Virus record (IMG/VR): IMGVR_UViG_3300029258_001880
Coordinates: 1-23,543 of that record
Reading direction: 5' to 3' (one strand)
Source: a virus
DNA length: 23,543 nt
Shown: in pieces, positions 12,385 through 19,329 of the stretch
Numbering within the stretch: position 1 is the first letter of the stretch
Layout of the letters: every line of letters begins with the position of its first letter
Made by a program: the position numbers and the translations under genes
The notes under the pieces: model-generated
Seen by the model: the letters and a program-made list of their open reading frames with translations, nothing else
What the model was told of the DNA's origin: nothing
Databases searched by the model: none

Positions 12385-12473
12385 GCTGCCCCTTGTGTTG
12401 TGTTGCTTTGATGCGTATCATCGTCAACGCATTGCCTACCGGCAGTGTAGATATTAGCAACACGGGGCGCAAG
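12385..12473. promoter_or_regulatory. divergent spacer between RHH/thyA operon and rightward small genes
   Basis: Both directions are expected to be driven from this AT-richer 89-bp gap. It holds the near-palindrome TGATGCGTATCA (12409-12420), which could be an operator for the adjacent ribbon-helix-helix protein. No convincing -35/-10 pair was found for either strand. Confidence 0.3.
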
Positions 12474-12827
12474 ATGCAGCCAATAAAACCGCACCGACCG
12501 ATCGACGCACTGGTGGCCTCAAAGCAGCGAGAGGATTCGCGCATCACGCAGTGGGTTGACTCGATCAACCGCAGGCTCGAGCAGGCACTGCGCGAGCCTG
12601 ATGGCTTTCCGCTGGTGGTCAGGGAGGCCACGCACCTCGACACACACGTCAATTTCGTGGTGAAGAAGGCTGACCGCTACCAGTACCTCGGCGAGCTGTA
12701 CCGCGCGCAGGGCTGGGAGGTGGAGACCTTCGACGAGCTTGCTGTGGGCCGGGGCATGCAGCACCACGTCACCGCTCCCGTCAACGTCTTGATATTCACG
12801 CGGCGCCCAGATGGACTGGAAGCGTGA
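12474..12827 (+). CDS. small phage protein, paralogue of the gene at 13035
   Basis: 117 residues from an ATG preceded by GGGGCG. In-frame ATG 12411 would add 21 residues but has no ribosome site. The layout is a basic N-terminus, a helix (ITQWVDSINRRLEQALRE), a strand, then KADRYQYLGELYRAQGWEVE and a C-terminal strand (PVNVLIFTRRPDG). The same plan (helix with INR-L-Q-L, later strand, DY...L..L+...GW.V, terminal ...VFTP/T+) recurs in the gene at 13035, which I take as a diverged duplicate. Small phage proteins with a GW-V motif are common but uncharacterised. The end overlaps the next gene by 17 bp. The 89-bp gap upstream holds the near-palindrome TGATGCGTATCA (12409-12420). Confidence 0.6.
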   Translation: MQPIKPHRPIDALVASKQREDSRITQWVDSINRRLEQALREPDGFPLVVREATHLDTHVNFVVKKADRYQYLGELYRAQGWEVETFDELAVGRGMQHHVTAPVNVLIFTRRPDGLEA

Positions 12828-13107
12828 AGCGGCATGGCTTGCGGTCGAGATGATCGGCGAGGGCGACGTTGCGCTTGAGCTGATCGAGCGGCAGGCAGAC
12901 CTTGCGAGCGCGTCGATCAGGGCGATCCGGCACACCGTCAACCGCGAAATCGGACGCTGGCTGCTGCTCGTGGCATTTTATCTTGCAGTGACAGCAGCTT
13001 ATGTGATTGCACACAAAATGGAGAGTGAGCACCAATGGCCAAAAAGAAGAGCGAAGAGAAGCAAGGGAAGCGGCCCGCCTCCGAGCTGGACTGGACGCGG
13101 CCAATGA
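12811..13107 (+). CDS. small single-pass membrane protein, unknown
   Basis: A 98-residue ORF. Residues about 50-67 (WLLLVAFYLAVTAAYVIA) form one clear transmembrane helix preceded by an amphipathic helical region (ALELIERQADLASASIRAIR) and followed by a basic tail. The basic tail suggests it is cytoplasmic. The start has a weak ribosome site and overlaps the previous gene by 17 bp. The C-terminal 25 codons overlap the next gene if that begins at 13035, but only by 4 bases (ATGA) if it begins at 13104. Small one-helix membrane proteins in phages include holins and spanin-like proteins, but nothing here identifies lysis. Confidence 0.5.
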   Translation: MDWKREAAWLAVEMIGEGDVALELIERQADLASASIRAIRHTVNREIGRWLLLVAFYLAVTAAYVIAHKMESEHQWPKRRAKRSKGSGPPPSWTGRGQ

Positions 13108-13412
13108 CGCCGAGCGAGGCGCTCGACCAGGGCGAGCGCCTCTTTGACGCGGCGGTGGACAGATCGGTCGCGCACATCAACAGGTCGCTCGCGCAAAGCC
13201 TGGAGACCCTGCAGCGGGGCGCCTCGATCGAGGTGGGTGAAGAGGTCGTCTTGACGCAGGCAGCATGCCTTGGGGATGCGCGGTCGCTGCTGTTCAATCG
13301 ATCGGATTACAGGCAAGCGCTGGTCGACCTCTTCGCGGCGTCAGGGTGGTCTGTCTCGCTCATCAACAAGGGGCCGGGGATGGCTTTCGTCTTCACCCCG
13401 AAGGGCGATTAA
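13035..13412 (+). CDS. small phage protein, paralogue of the gene at 12474
   Basis: 125 residues from ATG 13035. The Lys-rich, A-rich start (MAKKKSEEKQGKR) is typical of a true N-terminus. ATG 13104 overlaps the previous stop as ATGA and would give 102 residues; both are possible. The core has a helix (AHINRSLAQSLETLQRG), a strand, then DYRQALVDLFAASGWSVSL and a terminal FVFTPKGD, echoing the gene at 12474. The pair is separated by the membrane-protein gene, so duplication was not simple tandem. Role unknown. Ends in TAATG with the next gene. Confidence 0.6.
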   Translation: MAKKKSEEKQGKRPASELDWTRPMTPSEALDQGERLFDAAVDRSVAHINRSLAQSLETLQRGASIEVGEEVVLTQAACLGDARSLLFNRSDYRQALVDLFAASGWSVSLINKGPGMAFVFTPKGD

Positions 13413-13549
13413 TGAGACTGCTCAGCGAGCGCACAGGGGCGCTCGTCGCGCTCGCCTGCATGCCCGCGCTCTTCGTTGCGGGGTGGGCGTATGCGATGGC
13501 CGCATCATGGCGCCTGGCGCGCCGTACACACGGCAAGCGGAGGCGGTGA
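13412..13549 (+). CDS. 45-residue membrane peptide
   Basis: The ATG overlaps the previous stop by one base (TAATG), with AAGGG at usable spacing. Residues about 9-31 (TGALVALACMPALFVAGWAY, continuing AMA) form one transmembrane helix, and the C-terminus is very basic (RRTHGKRRR), consistent with a cytoplasmic tail. It lies in a run of four small membrane proteins between 12.8 and 14.2 kb, which could hold the holin, but there is no endolysin beside it in this window. Confidence 0.45.
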   Translation: MRLLSERTGALVALACMPALFVAGWAYAMAASWRLARRTHGKRRR

Positions 13550-13550
13550 C

Positions 13551-13838
13551 ATGTCAGACGGTGCCATAGGCGTCATATCAGTCACTGTCATTCTGTCATT
13601 ACTGGCGCTGCATCCCGTGTTTTTGACGTGGCGCGGGCGACAGTTGAGGCGACGCAAGTTGATCTGCGCGTTGCTGATCCAGGCAGGCAAGGATATCGAC
13701 CCCGCAAAATGGCACCGGGAGCTGTCATTTCATGAGGAAAATGAACACATTAGACGGAGTGACAAATACTCTGCCCCCAATCAACTCGATTACGACATCA
13801 CCGAGAAGGGGGCGTCGTGGATCAGGTGGGAGAAATGA
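13551..13838 (+). CDS. membrane-anchored small protein A of a related pair
   Basis: 95 residues from an ATG with GGAGG 8 bases upstream. An N-terminal transmembrane helix (about 5-25, IGVISVTVILSLLALHPVF) is followed by a basic stretch (RGRQLRRRKLI) and a soluble domain ending LDYDITEKGASWI. That ending resembles the wing of a winged-helix fold (compare LTRKGKAYI in the next gene). The stop overlaps the next start (ATGA). It looks like an inner-membrane protein with a cytoplasmic domain; function unknown. Confidence 0.6.
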   Translation: MSDGAIGVISVTVILSLLALHPVFLTWRGRQLRRRKLICALLIQAGKDIDPAKWHRELSFHEENEHIRRSDKYSAPNQLDYDITEKGASWIRWEK

Positions 13839-14239
13839 CCGAGCTTGCGCAGATGTGGATTGACGGGATGTGGAGCCTGCTGGCGCTCATGCGTGCATGG
13901 GTGCCAGTGATCACCGCCATTTGCGTAGGCGTGGCCTGGATGCTGTCGCCGATCGCCGCTGCGTATGTCGTGGCGATGCTGGTGCGCTGGCGCAGTGGCG
14001 CGCCGGCCATGGCTTCGGAGGCCCACAACCCCAGCCGGAGGCAAGTTGCTCAGGATCTGCTCTTGCTCGCGAATCGCATGGACTTCCAGTGTAAGCCAGG
14101 CGCACGCGAGGAGATGGTCAAATACGGCGCCCTGGGGCTGCTTGACCTGAGCGCCACCGGATCGTGCGAGACCATCCTGCAGGCCAGACTCACCAGGAAG
14201 GGCAAGGCGTATATCGCCGAGCACCTGGGGGTGCCATGA
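13835..14239 (+). CDS. membrane-anchored small protein B of a related pair
   Basis: 134 residues from the ATG in the ATGA overlap, with AGGTGGG upstream; a GTG at 13817 is less likely. One or two N-terminal transmembrane segments (about 15-60, including WVPVITAICVGVAWML and IAAAYVVAMLV) precede a soluble domain (RRQVAQDLLLLANRMDF) that ends LQARLTRKGKAYIAEHLG. Membrane helix, then an RR-helix, then a T-KG-(S/A)-(W/Y)-I ending is the plan shared with protein A, so they are probably paralogues. The role of tethering a winged-helix-like domain to the membrane is unknown. The stop overlaps the nuclease start. Confidence 0.6.
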   Translation: MTELAQMWIDGMWSLLALMRAWVPVITAICVGVAWMLSPIAAAYVVAMLVRWRSGAPAMASEAHNPSRRQVAQDLLLLANRMDFQCKPGAREEMVKYGALGLLDLSATGSCETILQARLTRKGKAYIAEHLGVP

Positions 14240-14733
14240 AGGTTGCCACGGCAGCGGACCACGCGAGGCTCATCGAGCCCCGTCTCGAGCGCGCGTTCGC
14301 TAAGTGGGAGCGCATCGGTAAGCCCCTCGCAGGCTCGCGGCGAGAGTTCCCCGAGACATGCAAATACGCCGATTACCTGCGTTCAAGACGTGATCTCTCG
14401 CGGCTCGACTGGTGGCATACGCCCAACGAACTCGCGACCCCGGGCAGGGGCGCGGACCCCAAGTGGCGCGCGCGGCGTGGTGGGCAAAACAAGGACGCGG
14501 GCGTGCTCTCGGGCGTCAGCGACTTCATCATCGCCGTTCCGGTGATCGCCGATGACGTCATCTTCCACGGGCTTTGCCTCGAGATGAAGCGCGAGAACGC
14601 AACGGCTGCGCGCCTGTCGAACTCGCAGCGCGCCTTTCTCTTCCGGCGTCGAGAGATGGGGTGGATCGTGGCGTGGGCTCGCGGGGGATTCGAGGCGCAG
14701 TTGATACACGAGGCGATTTATGGGCAGGGGTAG
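14236..14733 (+). CDS. VRR-NUC family nuclease
   Basis: A 165-residue protein. The catalytic signature of the VRR-NUC branch of PD-(D/E)XK nucleases is visible: GVSDF with Asp96, CLEMKRE with Glu116 and Lys118, then LSNSQRAF with Gln131, and a final strand MGWIVAWARG. The upstream WHTPNE segment is also typical of phage members. These enzymes cut DNA, often flaps or junctions, and in phages may process replication or recombination intermediates before packaging. It starts in an ATGA overlap and its end overlaps the small terminase start by 14 bp, so it is expressed with the packaging genes. Confidence 0.8.
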   Translation: MKVATAADHARLIEPRLERAFAKWERIGKPLAGSRREFPETCKYADYLRSRRDLSRLDWWHTPNELATPGRGADPKWRARRGGQNKDAGVLSGVSDFIIAVPVIADDVIFHGLCLEMKRENATAARLSNSQRAFLFRRREMGWIVAWARGGFEAQLIHEAIYGQG

Positions 14734-15310
14734 AAAGCGACGCGTGCTCACCAAGCGCCACCCGCGAGACCCGTGGGAGAGGATGCCAGGGGAGACTGAT
14801 CGGGCGTGGGCTGCGTTCATGGCGTACAGGGATGCGGGCCCGCTGCGGCGCAAGGTCGACGTCGCGCGCGCGCTCAAGGGCGACAGCACGCTCACCCGCG
14901 CGCCGACTTCGTGGGGCACGTGGTCCAAGAAGTACGACTGGCCGGGGCGACTCGAAGCGTATGACGCGTTCCTCGTGCAAGCCGCACGTGATCGGCAGGA
15001 CGCGATCTCGACGGCGATCAAAGACATGATCATCATGCGCGCAGCAGACATCGCCCAGACCGTCATCGACACCGCGACCCGCGAGGCCGAAGAGACCACA
15101 CGCACGCAGCTCGATGCGGCGAAATACTGCCTTCAAACGCTCGGCGTATCGGCGCCGAAGCAGCTCGAATTGAGCGGACCCAAAGGCGAACCCGTACAAC
15201 TCGCGACCCAGCTTCAAATGCTCGTCTCGCAGGCCAAGAATCTCGACGACGCCGATCTTGAGCGCACTGAAGAGCTACTGCTGAACATGGATATCGAGGG
15301 CGACGATTGA
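14720..15310 (+). CDS. terS: terminase small subunit
   Basis: A 196-residue protein. The N-terminal region (MPGETDRAWAAFMAYRDAGP, then RRKVDVARAL, TWSKKYDWPGRLEAYDAF) follows the DNA-binding domain pattern of phage small terminases, where an HTH recognises the packaging start. A helical oligomerisation region (about 90-140) and an acidic tail (LLLNMDIEGDD), probably contacting the large subunit, complete it. The start has GAGGCG upstream and overlaps the nuclease gene. The end overlaps the large subunit's TTG start (TTGA). Position before TerL supports the assignment. Confidence 0.8.
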   Translation: MGRGRKRRVLTKRHPRDPWERMPGETDRAWAAFMAYRDAGPLRRKVDVARALKGDSTLTRAPTSWGTWSKKYDWPGRLEAYDAFLVQAARDRQDAISTAIKDMIIMRAADIAQTVIDTATREAEETTRTQLDAAKYCLQTLGVSAPKQLELSGPKGEPVQLATQLQMLVSQAKNLDDADLERTEELLLNMDIEGDD

Positions 15311-16719
15311 CCCCACGCGAGAGAAAGGAGCAACTGCTGCTCGCGGTGCGCGCGGCCAAAGCGCACCGATCGCTGCTCGGGCTGACGCAAGCGACGGTGC
15401 CAGGCTACCAGACGGCGTGGTTTCATCGCCTATTGGCCCGCAAGTTTGAGGAGGTCTCGGAGCGCGTTCGCGCGCGCGACAGCCCGAAGCTGGCGATCAC
15501 ACTCCCCCCGCGTCATGGAAAGTCCTGCCTGGCCGAGCGCCTGGGCGCGTGGCACCTCGCCCATGATCCGCAGGCGCGGGTGGTGTTCACGTCGTATAAC
15601 AGCGAACTCGCAAGCGACCGCAGCGTCGAGACCCGCAAGTGCTTCCTATCGAGGCCCTACCAGCTCGCTTACCCGAACCTGTCGCTCGACCCCGAGACGC
15701 GACAGAAAATCCACTGGAAGATACAGGACACTGACGGGTGGGGTGGTGGGTCCGTGTACGGCGTCGGTGTGCGTGGCGGCATCACGGGCAAGGGCGTCGA
15801 TCTGCTCATCATCGACGACCCGTTGAAGGGCTGGAAGGATGCCACCAGCGCGGCCGCCAAGCGCGAGTCGTGGGAGCAGTACCAGGCCGACATCAGCACG
15901 CGCCTGCAACCGGGTGCGGGGCAGATCCTGATCCAGACGCGGTGGGCCGCTGATGATCTCTGGGGTCGCATCATGCAGGTACAGGGCGACGCGTGGGAGG
16001 TGATCCACATTCCCGCCATTGCCACCGAAGGTGACGAGTACCGCAAGAAGGGCGAGGCCCTGCACCCCGAGCGCTACTCGCTCGAGTTCCTCGAAGACCA
16101 GCGCGCGCTGATGGGCCCCCGTAAGTTCAACGCCCTCTATCAGGGATCACCCATCGCCGAAGAGGTCTCGATCTGGCGCCGAAGCGCGTTCGGCCTCTAC
16201 ACCGACCCGCCCGACCCGCCCGACATCCGGCAGTGCATCACCTCGACCGACGCGACATTTGGCGGCAAGTCGAGCCAGGCGAGCTGGACGACCACGCAGT
16301 GCTGGGCGAAGACGAAGCACGGCGACTTCTACCTGATCGACGAGGCGCGCGGGCGCTGGAGCTTCCCTGAGATGCTCACCAACTTAAAGCGCTTCATCGC
16401 CAAGCACCGCCACATCGCCAAGCGGCACCTCATCGAGAAAGCTGCGTATGGCGGCGCGATCCTCGAGACGCTAAAACGGGAGATCCCGGGCATGCTCGCC
16501 GTGCGCCCGGACGGCTCAAAGATTGCAAGAGCCGAGGCTGTCTCACCGCTGATCGAGCGCGGGTGCGTATACCTCCCGCAGCGCGCGCGGTGGCTGACCG
16601 ACTTCCTCGACGAGTGCGCCGCGTTCCCCGCGGGGGCGGCGAATGACCGAGTTGACGCAGCGAGCCAGGGGCTTCGCTACCTCAACAGAGATCGGAAACT
16701 CGTTGTGTTCTCGATATGA
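15307..16719 (+). CDS. terL: terminase large subunit (packaging ATPase/nuclease)
   Basis: A 470-residue protein. Walker A is PPRHGKS (67-73), Walker B LLIIDDP (166-172), and coupling motif region QTRWAADDLWGR follows. The C-terminal RNase H-like nuclease has a first Asp in TSTDATFGG (about 314) and a last pair in NDRVDAASQGL (446-456). It pumps DNA into the prohead and cuts the concatemer. The start is TTG in a TTGA overlap with GAGGG 6 bases upstream. Other starts would remove the N-terminal helix but not the ATPase. No inteins or breaks were seen. Confidence 0.93.
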   Translation: MTPRERKEQLLLAVRAAKAHRSLLGLTQATVPGYQTAWFHRLLARKFEEVSERVRARDSPKLAITLPPRHGKSCLAERLGAWHLAHDPQARVVFTSYNSELASDRSVETRKCFLSRPYQLAYPNLSLDPETRQKIHWKIQDTDGWGGGSVYGVGVRGGITGKGVDLLIIDDPLKGWKDATSAAAKRESWEQYQADISTRLQPGAGQILIQTRWAADDLWGRIMQVQGDAWEVIHIPAIATEGDEYRKKGEALHPERYSLEFLEDQRALMGPRKFNALYQGSPIAEEVSIWRRSAFGLYTDPPDPPDIRQCITSTDATFGGKSSQASWTTTQCWAKTKHGDFYLIDEARGRWSFPEMLTNLKRFIAKHRHIAKRHLIEKAAYGGAILETLKREIPGMLAVRPDGSKIARAEAVSPLIERGCVYLPQRARWLTDFLDECAAFPAGAANDRVDAASQGLRYLNRDRKLVVFSI

Positions 16720-16731
16720 GCACGCCCGCCG

Positions 16732-18189
16732 ATGCCGCTACTGCTGGTCGACAGAACGAAGAGCCTGCTCGGGCGCATCCGTCGCGTGTTCCGCGGGTCG
16801 AGCAACAGCCTCCCCGCGCCGACCTCGGCGAAGTCGATCACGACCGGCTCGGATGATGACCCGCCGTGGGTGTTCTACCCCTCCGCGTCAATCAGAGGGG
16901 CCTATGACGGCACGGGCGCACTGTCAAAAGAGCTTGCGAGCGTCTGGGTGTATGCGTGCGCGTCGCTGATCGCGCGCAGCGTTGCCGCAATCCCGCTCAA
17001 AGTCCTGCGCGATGGCGAAGAGGTCGACCCCAAAACCGACCCGCTCGCACGCCTGCTCAACAAGCCCGCGCCGAACTGGACAGGCACCAGGCTTCGCGAG
17101 GCGATGGTGCTCTACATGGAGCTGACCGGCTCGGTCTACCTGCAAAAGGTCAGGTCACGCGCCCGCGGTGAGTCGCAGTGGGCCGAGCATCGCGCAGCAC
17201 TGAGACGCCTGGGCATCGACACCCTTGGCCTGCCCGTCCAGCTCTGGCCGTTCGGCGAGGACAGCTACGAGACCTATATCAACGAATCTCAGGCTGTCCC
17301 CTCCACCGGCTTCATCCCGCCATACGTGCGCTACTACAGCGACGCCAACGGCCGCCGCCAGGAGATCTGGGATGTGGTACAGGTGCTGTATCACCGCGTG
17401 GGCGATGGCAACGAGGGCGAGGGCCTGGCACCGGTGGAGGGTGCCCGGCTCGAAATCGGCAGTGACGCCGAGGCGGCGTCATGGCAGGCGCAGTCGTTCC
17501 AAAATCGCGCAGTGCCCGATGGCGTGCTGACCATCATGAACGACATGGCCGAAAATCAGTGGCAGGCGGTGCAGGACCACATCCAGGCGCAGTGGGCAGG
17601 CCCCGCCAACGCACACCGCACGGTCGTCATCGGCGCGCAGAAGTCGAGCTATATGGCGCTCGCCCGTAACGCCGTCGAGCTGGATTTCGCCAACGGTCGC
17701 AAGCTGACGCGCGAGGGTATCTGCGGGGGCATGGGAACGCCGCCCGTCCTGGTGGGCATCCTCGACCGCGCCACCTATTCGAACCTCAAGCAAGCCGAGC
17801 TCGTCTTCTACCGCAGCACCGTGCTGCCCAAGGCTCGGCTGCAGCTCGACGCCATCAACCGCGAGATCGCCCCCGAGTTTGGCGCCGACTACGAGGTCGT
17901 GCTCGATACGAGCGGCGTCGATGCCCTGCTGCAGATTACCTCGGAGCGGTGGGATCTGGCTGACAAGATGTGGGCGAAGGGTGTGCCGATGTCGCAAATC
18001 AACGACTTGCTCGGGCTCGGCCTCGAAGAGTACCCCGGCTGGGATCGCTCATACCTGCCGACCAGCGTGCAAGCGGTAGGCGAGACCGTTGCAGAGGCGG
18101 TCGCCGAGCAGTCGGACGGACCACGCAGAACATTCGCCCCGCGCCAAAGGGGCCCCAGATTGATCGCCCGCGGAGGGGATGACGAATGA
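16732..18189 (+). CDS. portal protein (HK97-type)
   Basis: A 485-residue protein, usual for the HK97-type portal family. Recognisable parts are a short basic N-terminus, the SVWVYACASLIARSVAAIPL segment (about 70-90), the LLNKPAPNWTG loop, the GSVYLQKVR strand, and the LTREGICGGMGTPPVLVGI region followed by TYSNLKQAELVFYRSTVLP, which corresponds to the conserved wing/stem part. The protein forms the dodecameric ring through which DNA passes. It begins 12 bases after terL and overlaps the protease gene (ATGA). The Gly/Arg-rich C-terminus is likely flexible. Confidence 0.92.
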   Translation: MPLLLVDRTKSLLGRIRRVFRGSSNSLPAPTSAKSITTGSDDDPPWVFYPSASIRGAYDGTGALSKELASVWVYACASLIARSVAAIPLKVLRDGEEVDPKTDPLARLLNKPAPNWTGTRLREAMVLYMELTGSVYLQKVRSRARGESQWAEHRAALRRLGIDTLGLPVQLWPFGEDSYETYINESQAVPSTGFIPPYVRYYSDANGRRQEIWDVVQVLYHRVGDGNEGEGLAPVEGARLEIGSDAEAASWQAQSFQNRAVPDGVLTIMNDMAENQWQAVQDHIQAQWAGPANAHRTVVIGAQKSSYMALARNAVELDFANGRKLTREGICGGMGTPPVLVGILDRATYSNLKQAELVFYRSTVLPKARLQLDAINREIAPEFGADYEVVLDTSGVDALLQITSERWDLADKMWAKGVPMSQINDLLGLGLEEYPGWDRSYLPTSVQAVGETVAEAVAEQSDGPRRTFAPRQRGPRLIARGGDDE

Positions 18190-19271
18190 AGATCGAGCGA
18201 CGGAGCAAGGCGCTCCGCTTCAAGGCGGGCGTGGATGCGCAGGGGCGCAAGACGCTAAAAGGCTTCGCGAGCACCTTTGAGCCCCCGGAGAACCACGACA
18301 GCCACGGCGAGATCATCGGCGAGCGTGCGTATGACGATTTCGTCAAGGCGTTCTCCGCCGGCGATGCGCAGCTTCTGATGATGGACCACCACGACATGAC
18401 CAAGCCGGTCGGCCGCTGGACTGTCGCGGAGATCCGCGAGGTCGATGGCAAGAAGGGCTTGTGGGTCGAGGGGTACCTCACCCGCGCGTCAGACGGCAAA
18501 GACATGGCGCTCAAGATCGAAGACGAGGTCGTGACCGGCCTGTCGGTTCACTTCGACGCCTTCGAGAAAGACGCACAGGTGCTCGAGCACAAGACCGCCT
18601 GGGGCGCGCCCGTTGTCCAGTGGAACAGGGTGCGCCCGTTCGAGGTGTCGCCGGTGGGCATCGGGTCGAATCACGAGGCGCTCATCAGCTCATTCAAGTC
18701 GCGCGCCGGTGGCGCAACCCGCCGCGCGCTGAGGGCGCCCATGAGGTCGAAGAGCGTGGAGCTTTTGCAGGCGCTGATTGACGTGCTCTCAGATGCGATC
18801 GCCAGCGAAGACAGCCTCGATATGCCCGATCCGATCGAGGCCGAAGAGTCCAAAGCCGATGAGCCTGTCGACGAGGCCAAGGGTGCAATGCTCGGGATGA
18901 AGCTGACCGAGCGCATCGCCGAGATCCTCGAAGACGAAGAGGATGTTGAGCGCGAAGAGATCATCGAGGCGCTTGTCGATGCCACCGAGCTTGAAGCCGA
19001 GACGGTCGAAGCTGTCATTGCAGGCGAAGAGCTTGAAGTGTCGCTCGACCACGTCGTAACGATGGCAGAAGTGCTCGGCACAGACGTTGCGTGGCTGGTC
19101 AAGGGCGCGCTCGAAGATGGCCTGATGTATGAGGGTCTCGATGTCGAGATGAGCGAAGAGGAGATCGCCGAGGCGCTCGCCATGATGGACGGCGACGCCA
19201 GCGAGGCCGACGTCGCGCAAGCCAAAATGCTTGGATCGTTCGCCCGACTGCGCCGCGCGCTGCAGGGCTGA
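18186..19271 (+). CDS. prohead maturation protease with C-terminal acidic/HTH-like extension
   Basis: A 361-residue protein. Residues 1-170 are a U35-type prohead protease: core (TLKGFASTFE), a catalytic His in MMDHHDMTKPVG (His68 or His69) and the Ser in GLSVHF (Ser120). It cleaves the capsid delta domain and itself. The remaining 190 residues are very acidic. They contain a segment (about 238-306: KLTERIAEILED, EEIIEALVDATELEAETVEA, then SLDHVVTMAEVLGTDVAWLV) that resembles a Cro/CI-type HTH fold without basic recognition residues. The acidic tail probably acts as an internal scaffold. Start in the ATGA overlap with the portal gene. Confidence 0.88.
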   Translation: MKIERRSKALRFKAGVDAQGRKTLKGFASTFEPPENHDSHGEIIGERAYDDFVKAFSAGDAQLLMMDHHDMTKPVGRWTVAEIREVDGKKGLWVEGYLTRASDGKDMALKIEDEVVTGLSVHFDAFEKDAQVLEHKTAWGAPVVQWNRVRPFEVSPVGIGSNHEALISSFKSRAGGATRRALRAPMRSKSVELLQALIDVLSDAIASEDSLDMPDPIEAEESKADEPVDEAKGAMLGMKLTERIAEILEDEEDVEREEIIEALVDATELEAETVEAVIAGEELEVSLDHVVTMAEVLGTDVAWLVKGALEDGLMYEGLDVEMSEEEIAEALAMMDGDASEADVAQAKMLGSFARLRRALQG

Positions 19272-19329
19272 CAGCATATAGCTCAGACCGCCTCAATCTG
19301 GGGGCAGACCAACACCGAAGGAGGGCGAC

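Noticed and set aside
12971-12988. TGGCATTTTATCTTGCAG resembles a sigma-54 promoter
   Set aside because: The GG and GC are 11 bases apart, not the required 10, and the site lies inside a coding region.
16716-16856. 46-codon ORF starting in an ATGA overlap with the terL stop (MSTPADAATAG...)
   Set aside because: It overlaps the portal gene in another frame, is Ala/Pro/Arg-biased like a GC-rich shadow frame, and the portal start fits its family well.
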